Shown: positions 40,396 to 54,300 of the stretch, piece after piece
How the letters are laid out: each line of letters opens with the position of its first letter
Position numbering within the stretch: the first letter of the stretch is position 1
Source: Diprion similis
Taxonomy: Eukaryota > Arthropoda > Insecta > Hymenoptera > Diprionidae
Length of the DNA stretch: 64,000 nucleotides
Direction: 5' to 3'
Assembly (NCBI RefSeq): GCF_021155765.1
Contig: NC_060112.1
Span: 11,780,001 to 11,844,000, forward strand
The notes under the pieces: model-generated
Told to the model about the DNA's origin: nothing
The model's input: the letters and a program-made list of their open reading frames with translations, nothing else
Database searches by the model: none
Position numbers and translations under genes: made by a program

Positions 40396-41849
40396 GTAAA
40401 GGACTTATTTATAATTGAACAAACATAGTAAACTGAAAACTAAGATAGTATAAAAACTTTTATATCAAGCTTTTTATACAATGGGCCGTAAAATATTACA
40501 CCTAATAAAAGCTGCGAATTGAAAATATATATATAAACATATAAATGTGGGGAAGATGTGTAATAAAATACATATTCTTTGCATCTATATGCAGCACATT
40601 CGAGAAACGGTGACACGCCCTGCAGCAATTCTGCATTGCCTCGTAGCCGGAGAAAGGGAGCTTATACCTCTATAAATCTATAATATAAATATATAAATAG
40701 TATGCGGGTATAAGAATACCTAATAGACAAGGACATAGGTCGTTTTTATGCGAATCATTTCCTTCGATAATAGGAATTCGCTTTTTTAACCCGAGGTGAC
40801 GCATAAGCCGAGACTGTCGCAGCTGTAGGCGCACCCTGTTCTTGAATGTTTCATTAATGTACGTTATACCATATATATTTCGTCGGTGGTTAATGTGTGT
40901 CTGTGTAGGTATGTAACCGCATGACATACTCGATGGATATATAGACTGCGTGCACGCCTATATATACCTTATACCTACCTGCTATAGGTATAGTGTGCCT
41001 TAAACCGCATTGTTCGAATGATTAGAAGGGGCGATTTTTATTAATAATTCATCTCACGTTAGATATACCCTCGTAGGTATATCCCTTGGACCTACTGCAG
41101 GTACCTTGGATATTATACCACGTTTGAAATTGAACGCTCATCGCGTCTTTTCCCCATTATAAGATGCATATCTCATAGGCATGATCACACCTCGTCTGAG
41201 ACACGTATATCGCGTGGCTCTAGCATGCATATATGCATCGGGGAGACATCAGGACTGGCCAGGATAAGTATTCCTCCTCGATGACACGTATTTTATTTAT
41301 TTTCCCCACTGGCGGTACGCGGTGATTTCAACGTCCGCATAAGCGGCATTCTTCTCTTCTCGCTTATCGGACCGCACATTATATGCCACATTCCCTGGTG
41401 AATTACAATACCTACGTAGGTATATAACGCATTTATATCCATAGAAACGGTCGTGTGTGGGTGTATGGCAATACCTACATACTCACTTGCGCTGGACGTG
41501 CATGGCTGCACAACTATTTTGTTTACAGAGCCGAAAGAAACCGGTCACGGAAATCTTTAAAATGTCACAACTCCCCTTCCACCATATTATTGCAGCGATT
41601 GGGCTGTTTTAGATTTTGGTATAGGAAGTCGAAGGTGACCGATAGACAGCTGGTTGTTGAAATATTTCTACATATACAACGTCTACACAAATTGTACATG
41701 CACGGTGATACACAGACATTATACACATATACATATTGATTAGCCGTGGCGCCTGGCGGCCACGTCCTCGCACCGAATTTCGTTATTATTGTTCCAACTT
41801 GCAGGACTGAAATGAAAAGAGAATTAAAATAGTTGCACAATATGTCCGT

Positions 41850-41850
<1 letters not shown>

Positions 41851-41880
<30 letters not shown>
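41851..41880 (+). repeat. poly-T tract, 30 bases
   Basis: An uninterrupted run of 30 T. No adjacent retroelement was recognised. Confidence 0.9.
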
Positions 41881-41888
<8 letters not shown>

Positions 41889-43315
41889 ATTCTTGTCGAA
41901 CCAGAAGAATCGTGATTAAAATATATCTATAATTATTGCACATAATTATATAGTTCTTTTTTTTTCTTGCGTGTATAATGCACGTGTAAATCATACCGCA
42001 AATGTATATATTATACCTACCTGTTATGGCTATTAAGTTGTACGCGTTATAGGAATGAAAATTACTGCATCAATTCCACTTGGATGTACAATAATTGCTA
42101 TATTTTTTTGTGCAAAAAAGCCCTTGAAACATAAGCGCTTCTCTTTTAACTTTCATTTTATATAAGTATGCTTCGCATTGACACTCTTTTAAACGCAAGA
42201 TTCTTAAAGATCTACTTAATGATCTATTACTTTATCTTATAATTGTGAATTATGAGAATACTCAGTTTTTAGTAGCCTCTTTACTCTAATTTTTCCACCG
42301 CAGTATGTTGTCTCATCGCGTTCTTACGAAATGTTTTTAGTAAACAATTGTCTGGGTGAGATTCTCCAGTGACAAAAATATTCGTAAACAAGTTGTTTCT
42401 ACAAAGCAAAAATTTTTACTTTCAGTAATAATAGACTGATTTTTAACTTTCAATTGTTACTCTTATAGCTGTACAGCATTTTATATATTTTGGAGAGATA
42501 GTTTTCTTTTATACCTTTTTTTCGTTCCAATAAAATTCTGTAAGAAATTGGAACGAGAGCAATATCTTCGTCATTATTCTACAACAAAATCGACAATTTG
42601 GGGGTTGAAATACTCAAAACAGAAAACCTAAAATAGAATATTTCAACTCTGAAAATATGATTGCTATACTATAAAGTTGTTTGGAAATGTTCTCCTATTT
42701 AAAAAAAAAAGAAGCTAACTGCAGTGCACGACTTGAAAATTCGAATTACAGCCCATTCGGATCGTGCAAAATTTCAATCACGTTGAATATACGGCATCCA
42801 TGCAGTTGAGCTACACTGTGCAGTAGGTTTACAAGTGTGCGATTACCAATACCTGTGAATATAATCCGTGGAGGTAATATCGTCTCGCGCGGAATGTCTA
42901 GAAAGTAACTTAGGTAATCCGGTCGGGTAAGCAGCACCGAGCAACCGGCGTAAGGACGGCTTCTTGTACAAAATATAGGTATAATATCTACCATACATTC
43001 TTAAAACCGTGAAGATGCTCCCCCACATTTGCCAGCTCCATAGGTCATTCGAGTATACATATACGGTAACATGCACAGAGAAATAACACTACGCAATACC
43101 AGCGAGTTATAACTTGAGCCCATCTGTCAGTTATAATCGCGTTGTTCAAGCATTATCCTTCCATCCGCACAATATCTCTCACACCCAGCACCAGGAGTGA
43201 TCCTTGTCACTGTAGGTATTTAATTCAGCCATGATGTGGCATGGTTATAGTATTCCATAAGCGGATGTGTGTTATGCAATCACGTAATATTTGTATTGTA
43301 TATATTATACTGCAG

Positions 43316-43435
43316 AAGGTGGCAGTCCTAGATCTAGTCCAGAGACTAACAGCCCCTGTTCTAGTCCAGATGATGATTTTGTACTGGTAGCAAGTGATCC
43401 CATAAGTGATACTGACGACATATGCAGATTACAAA
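43316..43435 (+). CDS. orphan internal exon with a DDDFVLV motif
   Basis: A 120-nt open stretch preceded by a good acceptor (ctgcag, ending 43315) and followed by a good donor (GTATGT from 43436). It enters and leaves in phase 1, so it is symmetric and could be skipped without shifting the frame. It encodes GGSPRSSPETNSPCSS followed by PDDDFVLVASDPISDTDD and ICRLQ. The composition (Ser/Pro then acidic) is typical of regulatory linkers. Acidic residues before F-x-x-V match the LC3-interacting (LIR) consensus known from autophagy kinases such as ULK1/2. No kinase or other partner exons are visible nearby. It could be an exon of an unrecognised gene, a duplicated exon, or an alternative exon. 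Confidence 0.4.
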
Positions 43436-45279
43436 GTATGTGTAACAATGACTTGTTAACTGCAGTTACTGGAAATTCTTTGTTGTGTGTAAGTGTACGT
43501 TGTCTTATGTGAATTTTGCAAATTGTCACACAAGTTCGAGTTTGAAATGAGAATAGATTTTCTCACGGATAAGAGGGAGTGTTGGATTTACAAATTCTTA
43601 ACATACCTATTCCACTTTGATTGCTAGATATCAGTATCGAGTGAATTTTATCAAATTATAAGCAGACGTCAACATATTCTATTCCTAATCCGTGCGGGAT
43701 TTTTGCAAACCACATTATGGAGGTTGCCCCTGATTTTTTCGATATCATTTAAGTTCCCGGAGTTTTTAGCACGCAAGCTTTGATACTTCTTGAAAACTGT
43801 ATGCGATAAAAAAAAAAAACCTCCATGATTAGAAATTTCTCCTGAGGTAGAAATCTTTTGATGGGTTTAAAAATTTTGAAAATCAACAGAATCAATCTCC
43901 GTCGATATGTATAACATATGTAAAGCAAAGAATCTCATACCAATCAAACTATCTTATCACCCCGATATAAATATAATTTATATAATGTGCAGCGTGACAG
44001 AAGTAGCGGCGAATACGATAATTTCTCATATTGGCTTGCTATATTAAGAATAAAGTATCAGGATACGTAAGGGTACCGATGAAAGTGTAAAGACGCCGGT
44101 TTTTGCGTACATTACACACTCACACTCACACGTCTCTGTATACTCAGCATATTATACTCTTGGACGCTTGATGCTCATATTACCGATAAGTTAGGCATAC
44201 AACGTTATATAACCGACCGAGTACCGGATAACAACCACCACACGTTCTCTCAGCGTATAATATTACACCTCAAGGACGAAGAATCGATTTTAAAAGCACT
44301 CGATTTGGCGATTTTTACTCGTCATTCAGGTTTTCTATAATGCATGCAGCCGACCATCGCGAAATACATTCCTAGCAATAAATTTGCGATGTGTGTGTTA
44401 CCGATTCGCCCACATAATCTGCATGGTAATACATTCGTACAATTTACGTATTTTAGTCGTTTCCCATTAGTTATTTACATTATTATTCTTATTTGACATG
44501 AATTGAAAAGACTAAAACTATTCCCCTTCGCATCCGTTTCAGCAATGTCATTTATCAAAATCGGGTCAGATCCTGAAGTGAAGGATATGCCAAATCGAAA
44601 AACTAAAAACATGTTTCTTCGTTAGAAAAATGTCGAACTTTCATTACATTAATTGTTAACTGTGCGACGCGACGAAAAAATAAAATAAAACCAACTTTTC
44701 TATTGAGTAATGTTATTTTTATTTTCAGTTCAATAAGAGACAGGGCGAAGAATGTATCTTCCTACTTTTAAAAATTTTATTGCCTTATAATCTTTTTCTT
44801 TTTGAGATCAATTACAAAATATGTAAGATCTGCGCACTCAGGCATAAAGAAATATTGACCAAAGTTACGAATTTAGTAAAGTGGTAGAGAGAAATCGACT
44901 TTCAGTACCCGAAAAATAAATTGTTTAATCAACAAACTCGTATGATTATAGTATCGATGTGACGTCATCTTCAAATTCAAACTTATACATGAATATGTGT
45001 ATAATTAATGACGTATTTGTACGATTGGAATCTGCAGTGTATATTATCATAACCATTCGTATATCTTTTGCGAATACTTTCGGATTTAGATGATATCTCC
45101 AAGCTCTAATAGCCACGCTGACCGGAATTGATTTTGAAGAATCTCTGTAATTCAAACTCGTTTGCGTAACGAAATATTCTAATATTCTAAATAACTCGAA
45201 AGTTCCACCTACTTCAACGCTGCAAGATTCCACTAATTGAAAAACCGGCATACATGATTCCCAATCCAAACAAGAATAT

Positions 45280-45298
45280 AAAAAAAAAAAAAAAAAAA
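45280..45298 (+). repeat. poly-A tract, 19 bases
   Basis: An uninterrupted A run with no recognisable retroelement before it. Confidence 0.85.
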
Positions 45299-48252
45299 CT
45301 CGTCGGTAAAATCTCTGTAAACAAAATCTCCATCAAAATTGTTGAATTAAACATCTCTGGTGATCGTTTTCCTTGAAAATCTTATATTTGTGACAACGTT
45401 AGATCTTTCAAGTTTTAATCATACCGTACAGTGAAGTTATCGAATAAAAATTCTTTCTTTTCTTTTTGCTCAATATACGCGCGCAGATTAGTTGCAGAAA
45501 AACCCAAATTCTTCAAAAGTGTCACACATTGACCTTGACCTTCACGTTTTTCTTAACGATATTGAGTGAAAGATAGAATATCAAAGCAAAAAAATTTCCT
45601 GCACACTGGTTGTAACGTACAACGTCCGCAAGCGTGAAGCAATAATCATAGATAAATGATGCAAGACTTTTAAGGATGAAAGCGATTTATTACAATGTTG
45701 TCGATGGTCAATTTGACATTGCTGTTTTTTTTTAAATCAAAATCGATGTCAGTGCAATCTGGAAAAATTGAACATTTATCGATACTAATGTGACGACAAA
45801 AAGTGTTTGGTATAATCGTCAAAACTAGTTTTTCCTAATCAGTACAAGCCACCGTGAAGTTAAATTAACGAAATCTATTAAACTTTTAACCTTGATTTTA
45901 AGGTATTTTGAAATGACAATTCGATATTCAGGTTCGAGTTTACAATCTTTTCTAGCATTTCTGTGTTCTTGAATTTTCAGGAAAATCTTCAAAGCTTACG
46001 AATGCGAGAATTTGATAAATTTTTTAATATTAACAGCTATCTCGTGATATTTTTACATATATTATAAGACTCAGAGTTAACGTCATTCCGACGTACGTTC
46101 GCTTGTAACTTCAAAACTGCCGAACCGATGTTGATTATTTTTTTTCTGTGGATAGCTACAACCTTTGGCCAAATTTTAGGCTACATTTCTTTACAACCAT
46201 ATTAATAATTTTTGGGCTATAACGATATTTCCAAGCCAATTCGATCCAGGATCAAGACTTATGCGAACGCTGACTAAAGTCTCACAGGTAAGAAGTTGAG
46301 TTGGGTAAAGATAGGTCAGATATTATCAAAGTTGATCAAAACAATTCTTGACTGTAAGCAAAATCACTTAATCCGAACAGAATTCTCATTTCAATATATT
46401 AAATTAGGATGCCGGCGAAGCCGTGACGGGCTGCTGGTAAACAATAATCTAAAGATAATTGATTCTTGACTCGTCGAAGCAAGTCAAACTATTTACACGT
46501 GTATATAACATGAGCCGGATACGTAATTGTCCAAACTCAAACAATCCCCGCAAGAGGCAACGACTCCAGGTATACAATATAGGCGATTCACGGGCAACGA
46601 AGCGTTGCTCCTTGCTGCATGAATTTTTCCCTCCTCTCAATGCCCGGCCCGAGTACCTAACAATAAGGATAACCGAGCAGGTACGAGTATAGCAGCATCG
46701 CAAACTCTCGATAATTTCACCGCACGGTATAGGATCGTTTTATCATGATCGATGCAACGGCACGCTACACCCTGACCTTTGTCAAGCTAGCACGCAGAGG
46801 AATTGTCCTGGAGTAAAAAATGCCAGGATGAGAGATGGAAGAATCATATTCCCGAAGAGGTACTGGATCGTTTTATTGCGGGGACGATTTTCTGGAACTC
46901 ATGGAAATCGCGAAAGTTGAGGCTGTGGCGAAAAAAAGAGCGGATTCGATGGTCCGGAGTTAGAAAATCGGGGCCTAAATTGCGCTTCGTAATAATATGA
47001 ACCTAGTCCCGAGTTGAGACCAAGAGGGGCCCGCCAGAACCCTGGTGAATCAGTCCTTTGTGGTCGTTGTCTCAGGGTCAGCCGGTTTTAGTACCGCTTA
47101 AGCTTGCCGCGGCGTTTCGAGACTCGCGCCGCGCCGAGTTTGCTTGCGTGAATTCGTTTTTTCAGCCTTTTTTCGTCTTTTTTACTTCCACCTACCGTCC
47201 GTTTTGCTGGTCTGGAGCCCCGGTTTATCGGCTGCGAAGTACAACCTAAGGGGAGAAAAATTGCCAGGAAGAAGTAATATTTAGAATACAAAATAACCGT
47301 CTGCGAGCGGTGTAATGGGATGATACGGTGATGCTGGATCGGCTATTTTTATCGATCCAATGATTATAGAACGGAAAATTTCACTATCCTGTCATCGGTT
47401 TTTGAATACGCAATTTATCCACTACAGTACCTACAGATATAGTACCGTATTAATTATTATATGGTGTTTTATACTTCTGTTGACATTTACATCTGTGTGC
47501 TTGAGAGGACACGAATATCTTCATACTTTGAGTCTCGGAAGTAGTGATCTGAAAATGTTTGAAGTATATATAGTATATGATGGATTGAGTACAATTCAAC
47601 TGCAATCAACTCTGACACTTTTGCTTGTTCCTTGAATATTTCGTCTTATCGATATAATTACGTATGAATTTCGTAAGTACGTGCTAATTGTCCGTCTAAG
47701 ATAGAATCATTTTTTGTCCATGAATAATGTTGCTATAGTTTTATTGGCGTGCGTCCGGTTCTATTTTTGCTGTTTTCATTCCTCCTATCCTCTCCCTGCA
47801 ATCTCTGCCTTCGAAAGATTGAATAAATTATTCTATAGTAAATAAGAAGGTATAATTATGTATTAAATTGAAAAAATGATAAGTAGAAATACCGATTTAT
47901 TCATGTTGTAATTATTCTCAAAAAAAATATCATCGCTATAGGCAAACGGAAATTCCGAGTGACGAAAATATAGATATTAACTTCCGGGAACTCGTTTCAC
48001 ATTATAGAGTCAAACGCTAGGTATATAGAAATGACGAAGTTACCATTTTTCGATGAAATTACTGAGTTTTCCTGAATATCCAAAATGATCGTCGGAGTAA
48101 TTGAAATTGCGAATATTATAACTCTCCAGCAACGAAGCGTCAAGGTTGTATAGAAGTAGTAGAGCAGATCGTGATAAAAAAAATTCTTTTAAAAAAAATT
48201 TTTTCGATTTGCACTGCGAAACTAAACGCGCTGTTCCAACATCCTGTTTCAG

Positions 48253-48344
48253 AAAAGACCGCATGACAGAGGAAAGAGGGAAAAGATCTCACCGGTCTGG
48301 ACTCTGGACTTAGGTATAAAAAGGAAGGGCAAAATCCGTGAAAA
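48253..48344 (+). promoter_or_regulatory. 5' UTR of the protease homologue, with acceptor and uORF
   Basis: A pyrimidine-rich acceptor (tcctgtttcag) ends at 48252, just before the coding start. The leader contains a 16-codon upstream ORF starting at ATG 48263 and ending before the main ATG, in a different frame. A TATAAAA at 48314-48320 is probably coincidental, because initiation about 30 bases later would fall on the start codon. Confidence 0.4.
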
Positions 48345-51300
48345 ATGTCAGACGGAGGAACGGACAACCCGGCGTTTTCAAACGACGAAGGGCATCACGG
48401 CTCGGACAATTCGAACTCGACGTTGGAGAACAGCCACACGGAGAGCTTGCAGAACAGTCAGATAACCGTGGAAAGCGATTACAGGACGCCGATCGACGAG
48501 GCGTCTTCAGCAGCAGCGAGTCAGAAGGTCGAAAACGGCCATCAACAGTCCTTCGTGTCGCAGCATTACGTTGAACCGGTTAGAACGAGTCCGGAACCAC
48601 AGTACAAGACTGAGACAAGGATAGAATTGCCCGCCGATAACCAAGAGAAATTGCCGAGTGCCACAAAGTCCAACGGTGTTCATGGCAACGGGAACAACAA
48701 CGACGCCAGTTTTCTCAACACGAGTGCTGCCAGCATACAGAGCAATGGTATGTTTTCGTTATGTAAGGGGGTGTTGGGGGTGTCTTCATACGAACGGGTA
48801 CTTACTCACTTGTTGAAATCGCAAACCAATTTGGAAAGTAGTCACTTCAAAGTCACTCGAAATCACTTGAAATTGGTTAAAATCGTTTGAAATCACTTCA
48901 TATCAGAGATGAGTTCCGTCAAAATTACATGAAATCGCTTTTCACTCGATCCATGAGTATTTTCAATGAGTATAGTTGGTCCGGATACTTAAGTGAGTCT
49001 GGAAATCGAGGGATATCATGTTAGACGTCACGCGTCAGCAAACCTTGAACTTTTCGCCAGAAGGTATCTTTCACGGATTGACAAATATACAAAGCCTACT
49101 TGTAAGAGTTCGATTTCATTATTGGAACGTTGTTTGGACCTAGCAAATCATAATTAGAATGAATACAAGAAGCTGTTTAAACAATGTGACGCTCGCTCTT
49201 TTTCCATAACTCTTGTCTCCTTTTTCTTTAGACAGAGTGTAAAACCAACCATTCACATATGCCGGTTACACTTTATGTTTTACATTCGAGAACATAGGTT
49301 GACATTTAAATGTGATCACGGTTAAAGAATCATTTCTTCGAGGTGTTTAACGTACCCAACAGTCGTAAAAGTTTAGGCCTAGAAGGCAATTTAATTCGGA
49401 GATATTCTTATTCATGCCGTGTTTACGTATTTGGATGTCCATCATCGCCACTGATGAATCGCTTGATCTTGGAGTTTTTGCTGAAATTCGAGATATATGT
49501 ATTAAACCGCGATTAACGTAATCGTTGTGACTAATTTTTTGAAAATACTATGTTATATAGAAACGTGTTGAGACATGTTGATCACTTTAAGAACATGCGA
49601 AATGTCCTTGACAGACTTTCATCGCAATTTAATTGTATAGTAGATATGCGCATAGTCACACGTCACGCCAATCGATCGAAGTAGAGTATATATAGGTAGC
49701 TGATAATGGAATGCAAAGAAAAAAATTGGCAATGAATTTGATCGAAGTATTTCTCTTGATGTTGTATGAAAGTTAGTTATAACAAGTGCAAAAAATGATG
49801 CAGAAATCATTTTTTTGCATAATTTGATCTAGTAACTGGAACATTGACTCAACCTGTGGTGATATTTTTAGATGGAAAGAAGGAACAAGTCGAAGCTGTT
49901 AACTTGGAATTGGTGTCTATGAGGCCTTACAGCGGTGCTAATGCACAAAGTAAAGGACAGGAAGCTTGCGAGGTACCCGCAGATCCTTACGAAGAATACT
50001 TCGTGCCTGTAAACGAGCACAGAAAGTACATCAGGTAACATGAATTATTAATTTTTAATTTTCAGACTCAACTATTCATATCGATACGCGTATAAATATT
50101 TCTTCACCTAATTATGCTGCGAGTTTTGGATTGTTAATCCTTCGTAGAAAAAAATTGCACGAGGAAAATTACTGTAAAATAGAAATTGAAATGTTGAAAC
50201 CTATATTAATCAAACTAAATTTCAGAGAAAAAATTTTGTCTGTAACAAATAAATACAAATACCAAATTCTTTTATTATTCCTCATTTGAAAATACATTAG
50301 CGTCTATTTATTTTCAATACATCAAACACGTATATCGTTCTTTAGTCGTTGAAAATCGTACACTGATCATAATCAATATGTCCATTTTTTGTTCAGGTTC
50401 TCACTCATTAGTAAAACCACTGTATATATTAATGTTATGCACTTAAAAATAAACATATGCTTTTTTAAAATTCGCTCTATGCAAAATCTGTCGCAAAAAA
50501 TTAGATTAAACAAAATTTCGCTAACGCCAGTTTCATATCTTCACTCGTAGTTTAGAAGGATTTTATTTCGTCAAAACTATTTTCACCGGCGAAAGTATAT
50601 CGTCTGAGTTCTTTCTGCAGTTGTTCTGTGACTCAAGAATACGTAACTTGACTTGAAAAATCAAAGTTCACGTTGCCATGTCTGATCGCTACTCTAATTG
50701 CGTAAGACCTAAATCGGCTTTCTTCAATATGATAAAAATGCACATTCCATCCTCCCTCAACTGTCAACATATTCGTTTCGCCAAAATAATCAACCATATA
50801 TAAAATAAATAGAGTTTTGACTAGCGCATAAGCAGTTTGACAGAAATTAAATAATGCGCGAGCTCCACGAGAACATCGTACATCATGAAAATCGAATGAA
50901 ATGGGTGAAAAACGGTCTATGGCTTCCATTAATATAAAATTTACCCTTTCTGATCCCATTAGCAAATGACTCGCCGTGATGCTTGCTCAGCGGTATTAAA
51001 ATTATCTATTGCAGAATATGGCGTACATTAGAGCGTATATAGAGTTGTGATAGGTAGCTAGCTTAGTGCTGAAATTAGTTAGAACGAATTTTTTGGTCCT
51101 GAACATAGCAGAAGTCCTGATGCTGAAGTTGAAACGACTGTGGCTGGAGTTCGTTTCGATTTGGGCCCAGGACTGGGGCGCGAAGGACTTAGCCTGAGAG
51201 ACCCAACTGCTGGACTGGTCGACTATTCCCACTGGCGGAATGCCCTCAGGTACTCAGGGGTTTCACGGAGTTGGAGGATGGAATCGCGTGGGCACGTCAA

Positions 51301-54300
51301 GACACTAACAGCTTGGGGAGCAAAACATGTTATGGGGATTCAGACATCGCACTAAAGATTTACTTATATTATATCCATGTTTAGGTTTTAGATTATACTA
51401 TAGACTCCTTAGTTTATAGAAAACATTAATTTTTACTATATAGGTGCTTCTTATAACTACGTGGCTGGTCGCAGATGATTATGATCGTACGATTGCTGCT
51501 GTACAAATTGCTTCATTTCAGTATTTCCGTACAGATAGAAAAAAAAAAAACGTTCCACTACTTTATCGATTGTCAAACGTTCACTTCTAAATTTTTTATG
51601 TTACAGAGGAGAAAAATTGTACGTCACTAAGGACAAAAGGTCTCGAAGTTCGTATTGGAGACGAATAGCTTGCTGGGGATGCGGTCTCTTGGTTCTAGCC
51701 ATTGCTATTATTATTGCAATATTGGCCGCAAGTACGTATAACATTCGAATTAATGTTCGTTATTGAGTTTGTCAAGCGTTGCAAGTATTTATTTGTACAT
51801 GCAAATGTATTCTGCGCGTGCGTGACTTTTCGTGAAAGTCAATGTATTTCGGAAGTTCGTTCATTGACAGCTCGATCATGTTCGCACGGTAAATAAATTC
51901 AGCTTATTCATTTTCAGCTGGTGTAATTCTTACGCAAGAGGAGACTCAGCCTTTGGAAAGTGACGGACACACGAGTTCACGCCAATTTGGCGACATCAAA
52001 ACATCCGGCAGTCAAGAATATATGAGGAACCCCCCCGCCAGTCCCCCACCTGAAGCTTCAACTATACCACCGTGGCAAACAACCGACGAAACTTTATATG
52101 AAACAGTTCCCAAAGCTTTCGACGGATTATTGACATTGGACAATTTCAACTGGACGGAAGGCATGGATGATCCAAAATCGAGAGTTTACAGAGACGTTTC
52201 GCAAGAGATTGAAGAAAATTTGAAAGACAAGTTGCACCTGGCGGCGAACTTGTCTGTCGTCAAAGTCTACAACATCAGCAGGAATGGGGAAGTCAAATTC
52301 AGGATCAGTTACCCTCCGGTACCAGCGCCCGAGCAGATGAGGGATGAAGTTGAAAAGACGTTACAGGAGACTGGCAGTATGGTCGGTAAATACCATTTGT
52401 CGAAGTTGGACGTCAGTCGTCTGATCGACGATTGTAAACACGGTCAAATGAATTGCAGTGATAGTTGCCGATACGATTATTCCGAGGGTGTGTTCGTTTG
52501 CTCTTGTTTGAACGGGAAAGTGTTGGAAGCAGACGGCACGAGTTGCCACGACGAGAACGATCTGAGTAACGTCGATATGGATGAAGACATTCCTCACGTT
52601 CACAGCACCGAAGTGTACGCGCAAGACGGCGTTCAAGGAAGAAGCCAAGGACACGAGACAACCTTCAGTCCGATACACCAGGAATTAGACCACGCACCAG
52701 CCGTACCCGTAGGGATAGACGAACACCAACATGAAACTGTATCCGAGCCTGAACCCACTGGCGAACCCAAGTCAGAGCCTGAACCGAAAGTTGAGCCAAT
52801 TGTTACACCCCAATCAGAACTTGAACCGACTTCTGAACCTAAAGCAGAACCTGAACCAACATCTGAACCCAACACAGAGCCTCTACCGTCTGTTGAACCC
52901 GAACCTGTATCCCAACCCAAGGCAGAACCCGAACCATCATCGGAACCCAACGTAGAGCCTTTACCATCTGTTGAACCCGAACCTGTATCCCAACCCAAGG
53001 CAGAACCTGAACCTTCTGTCGAACCCGAACCATCATCGGAACCCAACGCAGAGCCTGTACCGTCTGTTGAACCTGAACCTGTATCCCAACCCAAGGCAGA
53101 ACCCGAACCTTCTGTCGAACCCGAACCATCATCGGAACCTAATGCAGAGCCTGTACCGTCTATTGAACCCGAACTTGTATCCCAACCCAATGCAGAACCC
53201 GAACCTTCTGTCGAACCCGAACCATCATCTGAACCCAATGCAGAGTCTGTGCAGTCCGTTGAACCCGAACCTGTATTCCAGTTCAAGGCAGAGCCTGAAA
53301 CTTCTGTCGAACCCGAACCATCATCTGAACCGAATGCAGAGCCGGTACCATCTGTTGAACCAGTGCCTGTATCTGAACATGAAGTAGAAACTGAACCATC
53401 TGTTCAATTTACACCAGCATCCGAACCTTCTGTCGAACACGAATCAAAGGTAGAACCTGAACCTTCAGTCGAACCGAAACCAACCTCCGAACCAAAGGCG
53501 GAACCTGAACCTTTTGCCGAACCGGAGCTGAAATCCGAACCAAAAGCAGAACCTGAACCCACTGTTGAGCCTGAACCAGTAGCTGAGCCTAAATCCGAAC
53601 CCGAACCTTCTTCTGAACCGAAGTCAGAACCTGCGCCTGAACCAAAAGTGACGGCTGCTGAACATGAGCCGGATGTAATGACAGCTACCAATTCAACAAC
53701 TGAACTTGTCGAACCAGTTGTGCAGATATCCGAACCGCAACAATCTGTTGAACCAGAATCTGACCACCCACTTATGGCTGAGCCGAAAATTGAACCTAAC
53801 GCGACTGAAGAAATTCAAAACGAGCCCACTTTGGCGACACACACCAGACCTGAGTCTAATTCGCCGAGTATTTCTTCGGATCAACACGATACTGTCCTGC
53901 AAGCAAATGTGGAATCTGAAGAAAGCACACCATCGTCTACTGAGTTTTCGCAAGTTCCTGGACACCCTGTGGAAGCAACCGGTCAGTCTGCTGTTGCGTG
54001 GGATTCCAACGCTGATGAAAAATGGAACACACTTACACCCACGTCTTTTCCAGAAGCTGATAAAGAGTTTGCGGAACAGATGGAACATAATCTGACATCA
54101 GGAAAATCACTTCAGGCAGAAGAAAATTCCGAGTCGATGAAAAGTGATAATCAAACACAGCCGATATTACCGTTTTCGAATATCACACCAGTTGAAACGT
54201 CGCAAGTTAGCCTAAATGAGTCTGAATATAATATTGTACCGTCCGTTGATTCTATCTATCATCTTGCAGGCAGCCAAGGCATGAACAACGAAACTTTCAT

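Larger units (their letters stand above)
18124..48252 (+). other. large gene-poor stretch, possible first intron
   Basis: About 30 kb with no recognisable protein domain. It contains homopolymer runs, inverted-repeat elements, short tandem duplications, one orphan exon candidate and one small secreted-peptide-like ORF, each listed separately. GC-rich patches near 20740-21000, 25480-25740, 30380-31900, 37340-37720 and 46990-47240 could be enhancers or promoters but carry no supportable gene. Confidence 0.4.

Noticed and set aside
48314..48320. TATAAAA as core promoter of the protease homologue
   Set aside because: Initiation about 30 bases downstream would coincide with the start codon; a spliced leader is more likely.
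52633..53286. Minus-strand frame of 217 codons opposite the Glu-Pro repeats
   Set aside because: A Gly-Ser shadow of the coding minisatellite; the plus-strand frame spans the whole 7.1-kb exon.
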